Of a DNA stretch of 64,000 nt, positions 9,219 to 17,379 are shown piece after piece; the stretch's first letter is position 1; each line of letters starts with the position of its first letter. The notes beneath the pieces were generated by a model. It made no database searches. It was not told where the DNA came from and saw only the letters and a program-made list of their open reading frames with translations. Position numbers and translations under genes: made by a program. Origin of the DNA: an uncultured Flavobacteriaceae bacterium (lineage in GTDB: Bacteria > Bacteroidota > Bacteroidia > Flavobacteriales > Flavobacteriaceae); assembly GCA_947493535.1 (NCBI GenBank), contig CANLRK010000001.1, positions 434,001 to 498,000 of the forward strand, given 5' to 3'.

Positions 9219-9998
9219 CTAATATTCTTTTAACTGTAGTAGTTCTCCATTAAACTCCCCGTATGTATAATAGCTTATCCAATCGCCGAGGTTGATGTAT
9301 TGTGAGTTTTCTGCAACATCAATTGTCATAGGTAAATGCCTATGTCCAAACACAAAATAATCGTAGTGTTTTTGCTGTTGCTTTTTTTTGCAGTATTGTA
9401 CCAACCACTCTTGATCTTCTCCTAAAAAAGTAACATCGTCATCTCCAGAAATTAATTTATTTTTAACTGATAGGTATTGCGCAAGCTTAACCCCTATGTC
9501 TGGGTGCAACCACCTAAAAAACCATTTAGAAAAAGGATTAGTAAACACTTTTTTCATGCGTTTATACCCTTTATCTCCAGGCCCTAATCCATCACCATGA
9601 CCAATTAAAAATACCTTGTTGTTTAAAAGAAACTCTTGAGGTTTGTGAAAAACAGGAATGTTAAGTTCTTTTTCAAAATAATCGTTCATCCATAAATCAT
9701 GGTTGCCAACAAAAAAATAAATAGGAATGCCACTATCCTTAATTTCTGCTAATTTCCCTAAAGTTCTTACAAAACCTTTAGGAACAACAGTTTTGTATTC
9801 AAACCAAAAGTCGAATAAATCACCAAGTAAAAAAATTGCTGCCGCATCGGTTTTAACTTCATCAAGCCAAGCTACAAACTTTTTTTCACGTGGTTTGCTT
9901 GCTTCAAAATTAGGCGCACCCAAATGGTTGTCTGATGAAAAATAGACTTTTTTATGGGAAGGAATTTTAATATGGAAGTTAGTTGTTATCACTGGCAT
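9219..9998 (-). CDS. lpxH: UDP-2,3-diacylglucosamine diphosphatase (LpxH-type)
   Basis: Calcineurin-like metallophosphoesterase that makes lipid X in lipid A synthesis at the inner membrane. Metal-binding motifs in order: SSDNHLG (DxH), LLGDLFDFW (GDxxD), FVGNHDLWM (GNHD), LIGHGDGLG and FGHRHLP (GHxH). The length (259 residues) fits Bacteroidota LpxH, somewhat longer than the E. coli protein. The longest frame begins at a TTG at 10010; I chose the ATG at 9998 because TTG starts are rare and family proteins begin close to the IKIPSHKKVYF segment. It overlaps the 3' end of queD by 20 bases, so the two are coupled. Confidence 0.88.
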   Translation of the reverse strand: MPVITTNFHIKIPSHKKVYFSSDNHLGAPNFEASKPREKKFVAWLDEVKTDAAAIFLLGDLFDFWFEYKTVVPKGFVRTLGKLAEIKDSGIPIYFFVGNHDLWMNDYFEKELNIPVFHKPQEFLLNNKVFLIGHGDGLGPGDKGYKRMKKVFTNPFSKWFFRWLHPDIGVKLAQYLSVKNKLISGDDDVTFLGEDQEWLVQYCKKKQQQKHYDYFVFGHRHLPMTIDVAENSQYINLGDWISYYTYGEFNGELLQLKEY

Positions 9999-10431
9999 AC
10001 CATTCGGCAAAAGACGTTGCTGTTTCAGATAGCTTTAAAGAGTGTAATTGAATATTATTAGGTAAGCGTTGTTTGATTTTTTCTGCAAAATCAATTACCA
10101 TATTTTCACTTGTAGGCTGATAATCAACTAAAATAACACTATGGCCTCTACTTTTAAGTTCTTTAGCAAGTTCCAGATGTGGTGTGTTTTTATTAAACAC
10201 GGTAGCGTGATCAAAAATATCAACAATTTCTTCTTTTACCACTTTTTTTAAATCGCCAAAATCAATTACCATTCCTAGTTTTACTTCACCTTCTTTAGTA
10301 ATAGGTTTACCAATAACAGTTACTGATAACTTATAGCTATGTCCGTGTACGTTTTTACATTTTCCGTCATATCCATATAAGGCATGACCAGTTTCGAAAG
10401 TAAATAGTTTAGTAATACGTATGTTACTCAT
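9979..10431 (-). CDS. queD: 6-carboxytetrahydropterin synthase (QueD/PTPS family)
   Basis: Zinc enzyme of the PTPS family, making 6-carboxy-tetrahydropterin in the queuosine pathway. Zinc ligands are the His in FETGHAL and both His in NVHGHSY; the catalytic Cys is the one in GKCKNVHGH, four residues before the first of them. The second catalytic pair appears in IFDHATV and the pterin-anchoring Glu in PTSENM. The open frame extends to 10530, but the extra 33 residues are hydrophobic and unlike the family; the ATG at 10431 giving MSNIRITKLFTF is the natural start (150 aa). It overlaps lpxH by 20 bases. Confidence 0.9.
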   Translation of the reverse strand: MSNIRITKLFTFETGHALYGYDGKCKNVHGHSYKLSVTVIGKPITKEGEVKLGMVIDFGDLKKVVKEEIVDIFDHATVFNKNTPHLELAKELKSRGHSVILVDYQPTSENMVIDFAEKIKQRLPNNIQLHSLKLSETATSFAEWYASDNN

Positions 10432-10605
10432 AAATGAAATTTGTAGTACAAAACTACAACAATTTAAAATAGTAAAATAGGTTGTAAGTATAAGCAACAA
10501 CTTAAGTGAGGTTTTTGTTGAGAAGTTCAAAAGCTATTTTTAGAAAGTAATAGAAGCTGTTTCGTGCCATTTTTAGCATATTTGTTACTAGAAATAACAA
10601 CAATT

Positions 10606-12657
10606 ATGATTAATAAGATATTTAGTTTACTGCTAATTCTTTTTTTAGGATCGGTATCAGCTCAAGAAATTAGTGTTGATAGCATTAATAAACTAGCCAG
10701 CACATTGTCTTGTAGAGATATTAAAAAATCAGATTCCTTAGCAAACCTTGTGTTAAAAAAGATAAATAATAGTAATGAATTTTATCAGTTAGGTATTGCT
10801 TACAAAAGTTTGGGAAAAAATTTAATATGCCAAACAAAGTTTGATGAAGCAATAAGTAAGTTAGAAAAATCGAGTGCTTTTTTTGAAAAAGCTGGTAAAA
10901 AAGCAGAGTATGCAAAAGTGCTTAATAATCTAGCTGTGGTTCAAAGAAATAAAGGGAATTTTAATGAAGCCTTATTGTTATGCGAAGAGCAAATTAAAAT
11001 AGCTAGTATTATTAAAAACGATACAATTAAAGCCTCCGCTTATGCAATTAAGAGCGGAATATATTCAAATAAAGCACTGATAGATTCTACAGCAATTTAC
11101 GCAGAAAAAGCATTAAAGCTAGCTAAAGCTAATAACTTAAAAACGCTGGTATGGCAAATGATAATGTCGTTAGGTGCGGCATCACAAGCGAATGAAGATT
11201 TTAATGAAGCTATTGAGTATTATAAAGAAATAGAACCTCAACTTGAAGCAACAAATAATTATAGGTATTTAGGAATGCTTTATAACAACTTAGCAGGTAG
11301 TTATATGGGGCTAAAACAGTTTGATAAAGCGATAGCTACGTTTAATAAAAATTTAACCTTAAGTATTAAAAATAATCATCAACATTATACGGTGGCGAGT
11401 AATTCAGGTTTAGCACATGTGTATTCAGATATGGACAACTATCCAAAATCTAATGAGTATTATTTTAAGACCTTAGAGGGTGCACAAGAACTGGGTACAG
11501 CCAATATTATTGTTGATGCTTTATCAAATTTAGCAAATAACTTTTATCAAGAAAAAAAGTATGATAGCGCTATTGAATACGGAAATAAAGCAATAAGTTA
11601 TGCAAAAGAAAAAGGTTTTATTAAGAAGGAAATAGAAACCTATAACTACATGTTTCAAACATATAAAGCTATGGGCAATGCAACAAAAGCGTTAGAGTAT
11701 TTAGAGTTATATACAAAAAAAGATAACGAACGTTTGGCTCAAGAAAAATCAAACAAAATATTAGAATTACAAACAGCTTTTGAAGTAGATAAAAAAGAAT
11801 TATTGGCTCAAAATGCGTTAAAAGAAAAAGCTATTGCTGAAGAAAAAAGTAAACAGAACAGAAACTATCTTATTGGGGCTATATGTATTGCAATTTTAAT
11901 ATTGTTTTCATCACTAATGTTGTATGGCAAAAACAACGCGAAGAAAAAGGCGGAATTAATAAGTTTAGAATTAAAGGAAACTCAAAAAAGGTTAGCACTA
12001 GAAAAGCAATATCGCCATTCAGAATTGAAGGCACTTAAAGCTCAAATGGATCCACACTTTATCTTTAACGCATTAAATTCAATTCAAGAATATATTATTT
12101 TAAATCAAAAAAAGTTAGCAAGCGATTATTTAGGAAAATTTGCTGATTTAATTAGGAAATACTTGAATTATAGTGATAAGCGAGCAATTACATTGAATGA
12201 AGAAATAGATTGTTTGCAAATGTATTTAGAGCTAGAGGCAATTCGGTTTGAAGATAAATTAGAGTATAAAGTAATAGTAGATAAAAATGTTAATACAGAA
12301 GAAATACTTATACCAACAATGCTAATACAGCCCTATGTAGAAAACGCCTTGAAGCATGGGTTGTTACATAAAAAGGATGACAGGAAATTGGCAGTAACAT
12401 TTCACTCATCAGAAGATAAAATACTAATTTGTACTATTGAAGACAATGGAATAGGAAGGCGGAAAGCGGAAGAACTCAATGCTAAAAGAAGTATTTTACA
12501 CAGGTCATTTGCTGCCAAAGCTACAGAAAGCAGATTAAACTTATTAAACTATGGTAGAGAAAAAGAAATAGGTGTAGTTTATGATGATTTATATGATAAC
12601 AGTAAAAACGCAATAGGTACTAAAGTAATAATTTCAATACCATACACTACAGCTTAA
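10606..12657 (+). CDS. TPR-containing LytS-type sensor histidine kinase
   Basis: Membrane sensor kinase. Order: signal peptide (cut after SVSAQ), about six tetratricopeptide-like repeats to residue 395 in the periplasm, a coiled segment, one transmembrane helix (about 425-445), then a His_kinase domain (PF06580 type) with the phospho-acceptor His484 in QMDPHFIFNAL and a HATPase domain containing DNGIGRRKAE. The open frame extends upstream to 10564, but the ATG at 10606 gives a clean signal peptide, so I start there (683 aa). The LytTR regulator begins 1 base after its stop, making a cotranscribed pair. The signal sensed is unknown; TPR sensors of this kind are common in Bacteroidota. Confidence 0.9.
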   Translation: MINKIFSLLLILFLGSVSAQEISVDSINKLASTLSCRDIKKSDSLANLVLKKINNSNEFYQLGIAYKSLGKNLICQTKFDEAISKLEKSSAFFEKAGKKAEYAKVLNNLAVVQRNKGNFNEALLLCEEQIKIASIIKNDTIKASAYAIKSGIYSNKALIDSTAIYAEKALKLAKANNLKTLVWQMIMSLGAASQANEDFNEAIEYYKEIEPQLEATNNYRYLGMLYNNLAGSYMGLKQFDKAIATFNKNLTLSIKNNHQHYTVASNSGLAHVYSDMDNYPKSNEYYFKTLEGAQELGTANIIVDALSNLANNFYQEKKYDSAIEYGNKAISYAKEKGFIKKEIETYNYMFQTYKAMGNATKALEYLELYTKKDNERLAQEKSNKILELQTAFEVDKKELLAQNALKEKAIAEEKSKQNRNYLIGAICIAILILFSSLMLYGKNNAKKKAELISLELKETQKRLALEKQYRHSELKALKAQMDPHFIFNALNSIQEYIILNQKKLASDYLGKFADLIRKYLNYSDKRAITLNEEIDCLQMYLELEAIRFEDKLEYKVIVDKNVNTEEILIPTMLIQPYVENALKHGLLHKKDDRKLAVTFHSSEDKILICTIEDNGIGRRKAEELNAKRSILHRSFAAKATESRLNLLNYGREKEIGVVYDDLYDNSKNAIGTKVIISIPYTTA

Positions 12658-12658
12658 T

Positions 12659-13408
12659 ATGAAAGCAATTATAATAGATGATGAGCGAAAAGCAAGAAAT
12701 GTTTTAAAAATATTGATAGAAGAAAACTGCCCTAAAATTACAGAAATTTTTGAAGCAGAAGATTTATTATCTGGGGTAGCGCTTATCAAAGAAAAACAAC
12801 CAAGCTTAGTTTTTTTAGATATAGAAATGCCAGAACATTCTGGTTTGGAAATACTCAATTTTATTGATAAAAAAGACTTTAATTTTGAAATAATTTTTAC
12901 CACGGCGTATAGTGAGTATGCTATACAAGCTTTTCAACTTTCTGCGATAGACTATTTGTTAAAACCGGTTAGTCCAAAGGTAGTTAAAGAAGCGGTCGAT
13001 AAGGTACTCAACTTTATAGGGTCGTCACAAATTAGCTCTAAATTAGAAGAGTTGAAAGTTAGTTTGGCGGCTAATAATTTTAGTAAAATAGCCTTGCCCT
13101 ATTCTGAAGGTATAAAGTTTGTCGATTTTAAAGATATAATTATGCTTGAAGCTGATGGAATGTATACTAAAATAGCAACTGTAGCAACTGAAATTTTAGT
13201 AAGTAAGCCACTAAAGCATTTTGTTGAATTGTTGCAAAGTCAAAAGCTGTTTTATAAACCACACCGATCATTTTTAATCAATCTTTCGTTTATTAAAGAA
13301 TATATAAAAAGAGATGGTGGTTATATTATAATGAGTAATGATAAAACCGTTTCAGTATCTAAAGATAAAAAAGAGGAGTTTTTGAATATAGTTCAAAATA
13401 TAGGTTAA
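12659..13408 (+). CDS. LytTR family response regulator
   Basis: Cytoplasmic DNA-binding regulator, 249 residues. The receiver domain (1-120) has the acidic pair Asp7/Asp8, the phosphorylated Asp54 in VFLDIEMPE, Thr in FTTAYSEYA and Lys in YLLKPVSP. The C-terminal LytTR domain (about 140-245) shows EADGMYTKI and FYKPHRSFLINL, the usual DNA-binding segments. It follows the sensor kinase by one base and is closed by a terminator at 13431. The secreted-protein genes just downstream are plausible targets, but this is inference. Confidence 0.93.
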   Translation: MKAIIIDDERKARNVLKILIEENCPKITEIFEAEDLLSGVALIKEKQPSLVFLDIEMPEHSGLEILNFIDKKDFNFEIIFTTAYSEYAIQAFQLSAIDYLLKPVSPKVVKEAVDKVLNFIGSSQISSKLEELKVSLAANNFSKIALPYSEGIKFVDFKDIIMLEADGMYTKIATVATEILVSKPLKHFVELLQSQKLFYKPHRSFLINLSFIKEYIKRDGGYIIMSNDKTVSVSKDKKEEFLNIVQNIG

Positions 13409-13430
13409 TATAATTTAAAATTAGTTTTAA

Positions 13431-13467
13431 AAAGCCGGGTAGCAAACCATTGTTACTCGGTTTTTTT
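13431..13467 (+). terminator. Terminator of the two-component operon
   Basis: Hairpin with arms AAAGCCGGGTA (13431-13441) and TTACTCGGTTT (one G-T pair), directly followed by seven T. It lies 22 bases after the LytTR gene stop. Confidence 0.75.
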
Positions 13468-13562
13468 ATTCAGAAACTGAAAAGGACATTTCAGAAACTC
13501 ACAAAGCTATACTTGATTATAACAAAGCATATTTACACCGTAAATTAATCATTAGAATTATT

Positions 13563-14093
13563 ATGAAACAATTAATAGTAACACTGTTGTTAGCAATATC
13601 AAGCATAGTTGTGTTTGGGCAAGAAAGTCAAAATAAAATTTTAGAAAATTTTGAATCAGGTTCATATACAGTCTATAAGTTAGATGCTAAAAAGAATTTT
13701 GTAAAAGTAAAAAAAACATGGCCTGTTGAAATTACAAAAAAAGGAAATGATGTTTCGAGCGTACTTATAAAGAGAGCTGGAATTTTAGAAGAATTGTTTA
13801 CCCCTGATGTGCCAGGGTATCCAGCGTATTTTGCATTTAATAACTTCCGTTTGTCATTTATGAAAAGTTATGCTGTTTATTATGAATGGAACGGTAAGCA
13901 AGAAGCTAAAACAAAATATGTTTTAGTAAAACCTGGAGGTAGTTTTAGCGGTAAATCAGCAACCGTAAATAAAAGTGTTGCTTCATATGCTACTGCAACA
14001 TTTAAAAACCAAACAAATGCCCGAGCTAATGTAAAAGAACTTAAAGCTGAATTAGCAGAAGAAGAAAGAATTCGTTACAAGATAAGTCAGTAG
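13563..14093 (+). CDS. Secreted protein of unknown function, possibly the 5' half of a frameshifted gene
   Basis: I do not recognise this 176-residue protein. A signal peptide (1-20, cut after VVFGQ) sends it to the periplasm or outside. The body contains TWPVEITKKGN, a Gly-Tyr-Pro segment and a Lys/Glu-rich C-terminal helix ending in RIRYKISQ. The next gene's frame is already open from 14051, before this gene's stop at 14091, and encodes sensible protein (VKLKIQLITQPKKVAHF) without any ATG. A single missing base near 14090 would join the two into one secreted protein of about 440 residues. Whether this is a real mutation, a sequence error or two genes cannot be settled here. Confidence 0.65.
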   Translation: MKQLIVTLLLAISSIVVFGQESQNKILENFESGSYTVYKLDAKKNFVKVKKTWPVEITKKGNDVSSVLIKRAGILEELFTPDVPGYPAYFAFNNFRLSFMKSYAVYYEWNGKQEAKTKYVLVKPGGSFSGKSATVNKSVASYATATFKNQTNARANVKELKAELAEEERIRYKISQ

Positions 14094-14164
14094 TTAAGTT
14101 AAAGATTCAATTAATTACTCAGCCAAAGAAAGTTGCCCATTTTAGTGAGGCAATTAAGTATGGA

Positions 14165-14902
14165 GTGATTGCAACATTACAAAATGGCACCGAATTAAAA
14201 ACCAAAAACATTGGGGGTAGTATACCTTGGGATGATTTTATATTAAAAAATAAAGGTTGTAGCAATACCATTGAAGAAGTAAGGGTAGATGAAGATGCAA
14301 GTAAGCTGCCTAATGATAAAATAACAATAGATGTTACCTCAAAATATCACCCGAAATTAAAAGCAGTAAAAAGTATACATACTACAAATAACATTGGTAT
14401 AACCGTAAATCAAAACGGATTTTGGGGATGGGAACGCCACAAATACATGACCGTTTTTCAAGGTGTTGACGGCCAACACGCAGGTAAAGCAGACGATTTA
14501 AGAATTAAAGTTAAAACAGTATCTCACAAACAAACAGGGACAAAGCTTAATAAAATAGAAATATTTAACGTGTCTAAAAACAAGCTTGTGGCAAGATATA
14601 AGTTAACCCCTTCAACAGAGCTTATAATAAATGCAAAAGGAGGTCAAGGTGACGATGGAAGAAAAGGTAGAAAAAATGAAACTTCAGGTGGAAACGGAGG
14701 GAATGGCGGAAACGGCGGAAACATCACGCTTATAAAGGACCCTTCAGTAAGTAAATTAAATATTACTATAAACAATACAGGAGGAAGAGGAGGAAATGGA
14801 GGCCCACCATACTACAACACTGGAGTTAAAGGAAACAATGGTGTTTCGGGAAGTAACGGAAAAATAACAAATCAAGTAAAAACAATAACACTAAAATTTT
14901 AA
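14165..14902 (+). CDS. Collagen-like Gly-rich protein, possibly the 3' half of a frameshifted gene
   Basis: Unknown protein of at least 245 residues. The N-terminal two thirds is beta-rich (GSIPWDDF, KITIDVTSKYHP); residues about 160-235 are Gly-rich with GGQGDDGRKGRK, repeated GGNGGNGGN and GGRGGNGGPP, like collagen-type or surface loops. The only standard start is the GTG at 14165, yet the same frame is open and protein-like back to 14051. There is no signal peptide of its own, although its neighbours on both sides are secreted, which supports fusion with the gene at 13563. The next gene starts 20 bases after the stop. Confidence 0.6.
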   Translation: MIATLQNGTELKTKNIGGSIPWDDFILKNKGCSNTIEEVRVDEDASKLPNDKITIDVTSKYHPKLKAVKSIHTTNNIGITVNQNGFWGWERHKYMTVFQGVDGQHAGKADDLRIKVKTVSHKQTGTKLNKIEIFNVSKNKLVARYKLTPSTELIINAKGGQGDDGRKGRKNETSGGNGGNGGNGGNITLIKDPSVSKLNITINNTGGRGGNGGPPYYNTGVKGNNGVSGSNGKITNQVKTITLKF

Positions 14903-14921
14903 TATCAAAACCAATTTAACA

Positions 14922-16139
14922 ATGAAAAAACAATCAGTATTTACAATTATTTTAAGCTTATTCTTATTTGTTGGGGCAAGTAATAAAGCAGAAGCACAGT
15001 TTGGTAACAAGTTAAGGGCAGCCAAAAGTGCAATGAAATTAGGAAAGAAAAAAAGCGTTAAAGGAGGCGGTAATTTTTCAAGCTTTAATAATGAAACAGA
15101 TGAACTAGGTATAACAGGGGAGTATTTTTCTCTTAATGACTCTAAAGCCTATGGTTTCAGATTTGTAAAAGAGTCGGAAGGAAAAATAATTAATAGTCTA
15201 CATTATTTTGAAAAGAAAGGAGATGAACCACAATTAAAGCTACAATTAAAGGAGACATATTTTACTAAACACAATGTAAAGTTGTTTTTTAAATGGGTGT
15301 CAGCAAGTGCTTCGGGTTATGTAGAAGTAATTGAAGTTAACCCTGGAGTTTTTGCTCAAATAAAAAGCGACAGAAGCTTAAATGATGCCGATAAACCAGT
15401 AGCTCTTGATGCTAAAAGGACAGTAGTAGATATTATGGCTAAAAATAAAGCAGACTTTGATACATGGGATATTGAAACTGCCCAAGCAAAAGTAGATATG
15501 CTTTTAGCAACACTAAATTCAGCTAATTCTGAAAAAGTTAAAAAGAAGTTGATGAGGTTTGACGCTTATAAAAACTATAAGGGAAAAATAGCTTTTGCTA
15601 AAGGAACAAGTTATTTAAAAAATGCAAGAAATAACCAGCCAACAGAGAAGGTAGCTAACTTTATTACTAAGAGAGAGCTGGGAGCAACAGTAGCGTATAA
15701 GCCATACTTTGAGGTTCCTTTAGCGCAATCGCACCCAGGAGCATGGTTTAATGTTACTTATGAGATGAATGGAATAAAAACGGATAGAGAGGCGCTTAGA
15801 AAATCTAGCACTAAATTTTCTAAAAACATTCCACAATATGATAGTGAACAAGACAAGTTTTACTGGCAATGGTCTAAGGTATTATTAGATACTTCAAACA
15901 ATAGAGCAGACTATGCCTTTTTAGAGTTATTGCGCCAAGCTCAAGACAATTTGAAGGCAGGGACAACATATGATGTAAAAATTACCGTTTGGGCGTTTAA
16001 AGATGGAGAAAATATTGATCCAGTTGCTCAAGGAACTATACAGTTAGAATATACATCAGGAGCTAACGGAACAGAAAAATTATTATTTGATCCAGTAAAA
16101 GGATGGATAACCACCTTAGAAGATTACCTTGATGAATAA
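14922..16139 (+). CDS. Secreted protein of unknown function (405 aa)
   Basis: I do not recognise it. A signal peptide (1-25, cut after AEAQ) is followed by a basic stretch (KLRAAKSAMKLGKKK), then a mixed alpha/beta body with aromatic segments such as SHPGAWFNV and FYWQWSKVLLD, suggesting a folded periplasmic or extracellular domain. It is 20 bases downstream of the Gly-rich gene and closed by a strong terminator at 16161, so the genes from 13563 on form one transcription unit of exported proteins. Confidence 0.75.
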   Translation: MKKQSVFTIILSLFLFVGASNKAEAQFGNKLRAAKSAMKLGKKKSVKGGGNFSSFNNETDELGITGEYFSLNDSKAYGFRFVKESEGKIINSLHYFEKKGDEPQLKLQLKETYFTKHNVKLFFKWVSASASGYVEVIEVNPGVFAQIKSDRSLNDADKPVALDAKRTVVDIMAKNKADFDTWDIETAQAKVDMLLATLNSANSEKVKKKLMRFDAYKNYKGKIAFAKGTSYLKNARNNQPTEKVANFITKRELGATVAYKPYFEVPLAQSHPGAWFNVTYEMNGIKTDREALRKSSTKFSKNIPQYDSEQDKFYWQWSKVLLDTSNNRADYAFLELLRQAQDNLKAGTTYDVKITVWAFKDGENIDPVAQGTIQLEYTSGANGTEKLLFDPVKGWITTLEDYLDE

Positions 16140-16160
16140 TAAAATAAGGATGTAACATAA

Positions 16161-16192
16161 AAAAGCAGAATTAAAACTAATTCTGCTTTTTT
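16161..16192 (+). terminator. Strong intrinsic terminator
   Basis: Perfect inverted repeat: AAAAGCAGAATTA and TAATTCTGCTTTT around a short loop, followed by T residues, 21 bases after the stop of the 405-residue gene. The flanking A tract makes it potentially active in both directions. Confidence 0.85.
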
Positions 16193-16212
16193 ACTTTTAG
16201 TAAGTTTCTTTT

Positions 16213-16289
16213 AAGGGATTAAAGTTGATTTGGGGTTTAATCCTTTTAAAGATTAACAGGGGTTATTTTTTTGGGGAATAATTCCTGTT
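16213..16289. other. Two tandem hairpins in the 360-bp intergenic region before comF
   Basis: The gap from 16140 to 16501 holds no gene I can support. Beyond the terminator there are two more inverted repeats: A, arms 16213-16223 and 16236-16246 (AAGGGATTAAA with TTTAATCCTTT, one G-T pair); B, arms 16255-16267 and 16277-16289 (AACAGG...TTATT with AATAA...CCTGTT, two G-T pairs). Neither is followed directly by a long T run. The rest of the gap is AT-rich sequence leading to comF. Confidence 0.4.
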
Positions 16290-16501
16290 TTGCTTGATGT
16301 AAATATAGAATCAATTTTTTGTTTTTTAATTTATTTTGTTGCAAACAAGGTGTTTTTTGTTGTATAATTAAATTGCTAAATTTTTAGCACATTAATTAGT
16401 TATAGTAATTAATAATAATAAGTTGTTAGTTAAAGGCGGTAAACACTGTTTTTATGATAGTTTAATTTGTATCTTTAGGTATGCCTGTTACACTATAAAT
16501 T

Positions 16502-17185
16502 ATGTTTAAACAACTTATAGGTTTATTTTTTCCAAAAGTATGTTTTGGGTGTGAAAGTGTGTTAGTTCATCAAGAAAACATTTTATGCACTTCCTGTTTA
16601 CACGACTTGCCGTTAACTAATTTACATGAAAATGATTCTAATTTAATCAAGAATATTTTTTATGGTTCTGTAGTATTACGGCATGCTACAGCATTGTTTT
16701 ATTACCCTAAAAAAGGAGTGGTACGTAAATTAATACACTACTTAAAGTATAAAAACCATCCGGAAATTAGCGACTATTTAGGAAAGTGGCTTGGAAGTGA
16801 GTTACAGGAAGCAACTAGCTTTGCAGGTATAGATGTAGTAATACCTGTCCCCTTACATAAAAAACGGCTTCAACAACGCGGTTACAATCAAGTAGAAGGC
16901 TTTGGTAAAGAGTTGGCGATAAGTTTAAATGCAAGGTATGTTGACACTGTATTATTACGTAACAAAAATACGAGTACACAAACGGTAAAAGATCGGTTAA
17001 CACGTTGGAAAAATGTACGTACTATTTTTGAAGTAAATGATATAAATACACTATCAGGAAAACATATTTTATTAGTAGATGATGTTATTACTACTGGAGC
17101 AACAATAAAAGCCTGCGCAAAAGAGTTGCATAAAATTCCAAACGTTAAATTAAGTTTAGCTGTAATGGCATATACAGCACAATAA
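16502..17185 (+). CDS. comF: ComF family protein (amidophosphoribosyltransferase-like)
   Basis: ComF-type protein associated with DNA uptake or DNA metabolism in the cytoplasm. It has an N-terminal four-Cys zinc knuckle (CFGC near residue 12 and CTSC near 30) and a phosphoribosyltransferase domain with the PRPP-binding motif HILLVDDVITTGAT (about residues 183-196) and VIPVPLHKKRLQQRGYNQ. The 227-residue length is usual. It is monocistronic, with a hairpin terminator at 17284. Its exact enzymatic substrate is not established. Confidence 0.88.
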   Translation: MFKQLIGLFFPKVCFGCESVLVHQENILCTSCLHDLPLTNLHENDSNLIKNIFYGSVVLRHATALFYYPKKGVVRKLIHYLKYKNHPEISDYLGKWLGSELQEATSFAGIDVVIPVPLHKKRLQQRGYNQVEGFGKELAISLNARYVDTVLLRNKNTSTQTVKDRLTRWKNVRTIFEVNDINTLSGKHILLVDDVITTGATIKACAKELHKIPNVKLSLAVMAYTAQ

Positions 17186-17283
17186 TAACAATCACTTAAC
17201 AATTTATATATCTTATGTAAATGGTGTTCTAATTATATTTGTCTTGTAGTTTTTTTTTGAATTACAGTAAGTTTTTTGGGGTT

Positions 17284-17312
17284 AAAGCAGCGCAATGTGC
17301 GTTGCTTTTTTT
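17284..17312 (+). terminator. Terminator after comF
   Basis: Hairpin AAAGCAGCGCA / TGCGTTGCTTT with loop ATG and one G-T pair, followed by a T run, about 100 bases after the comF stop. The T-rich part extends to 17312. Confidence 0.7.
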
Positions 17313-17379
17313 GTACTAATTTATTGGTCTTAACGGAAAATGAATAATATATTGTTAATTTGTATTCAGTTTATATTTT

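Noticed and set aside
9999-10010. Upstream TTG start for lpxH
   Set aside because: It adds only four residues and increases overlap with queD; the ATG at 9998 is enough and closer to the family start.
10432-10530. Extended N terminus of queD
   Set aside because: The additional 33 residues are hydrophobic and absent from PTPS-family proteins; the ATG at 10431 gives the normal length.
14640-14850. Short-period repeats in the Gly-rich gene as a possible repeat array
   Set aside because: The period is codon-based (GGN-type Gly codons) and in frame, so it reflects the collagen-like protein and not a CRISPR or DNA repeat.
16888-17202. Reverse open frame of 104 codons over comF
   Set aside because: Overlaps the PRPP-binding domain of comF, which is certain on the forward strand.
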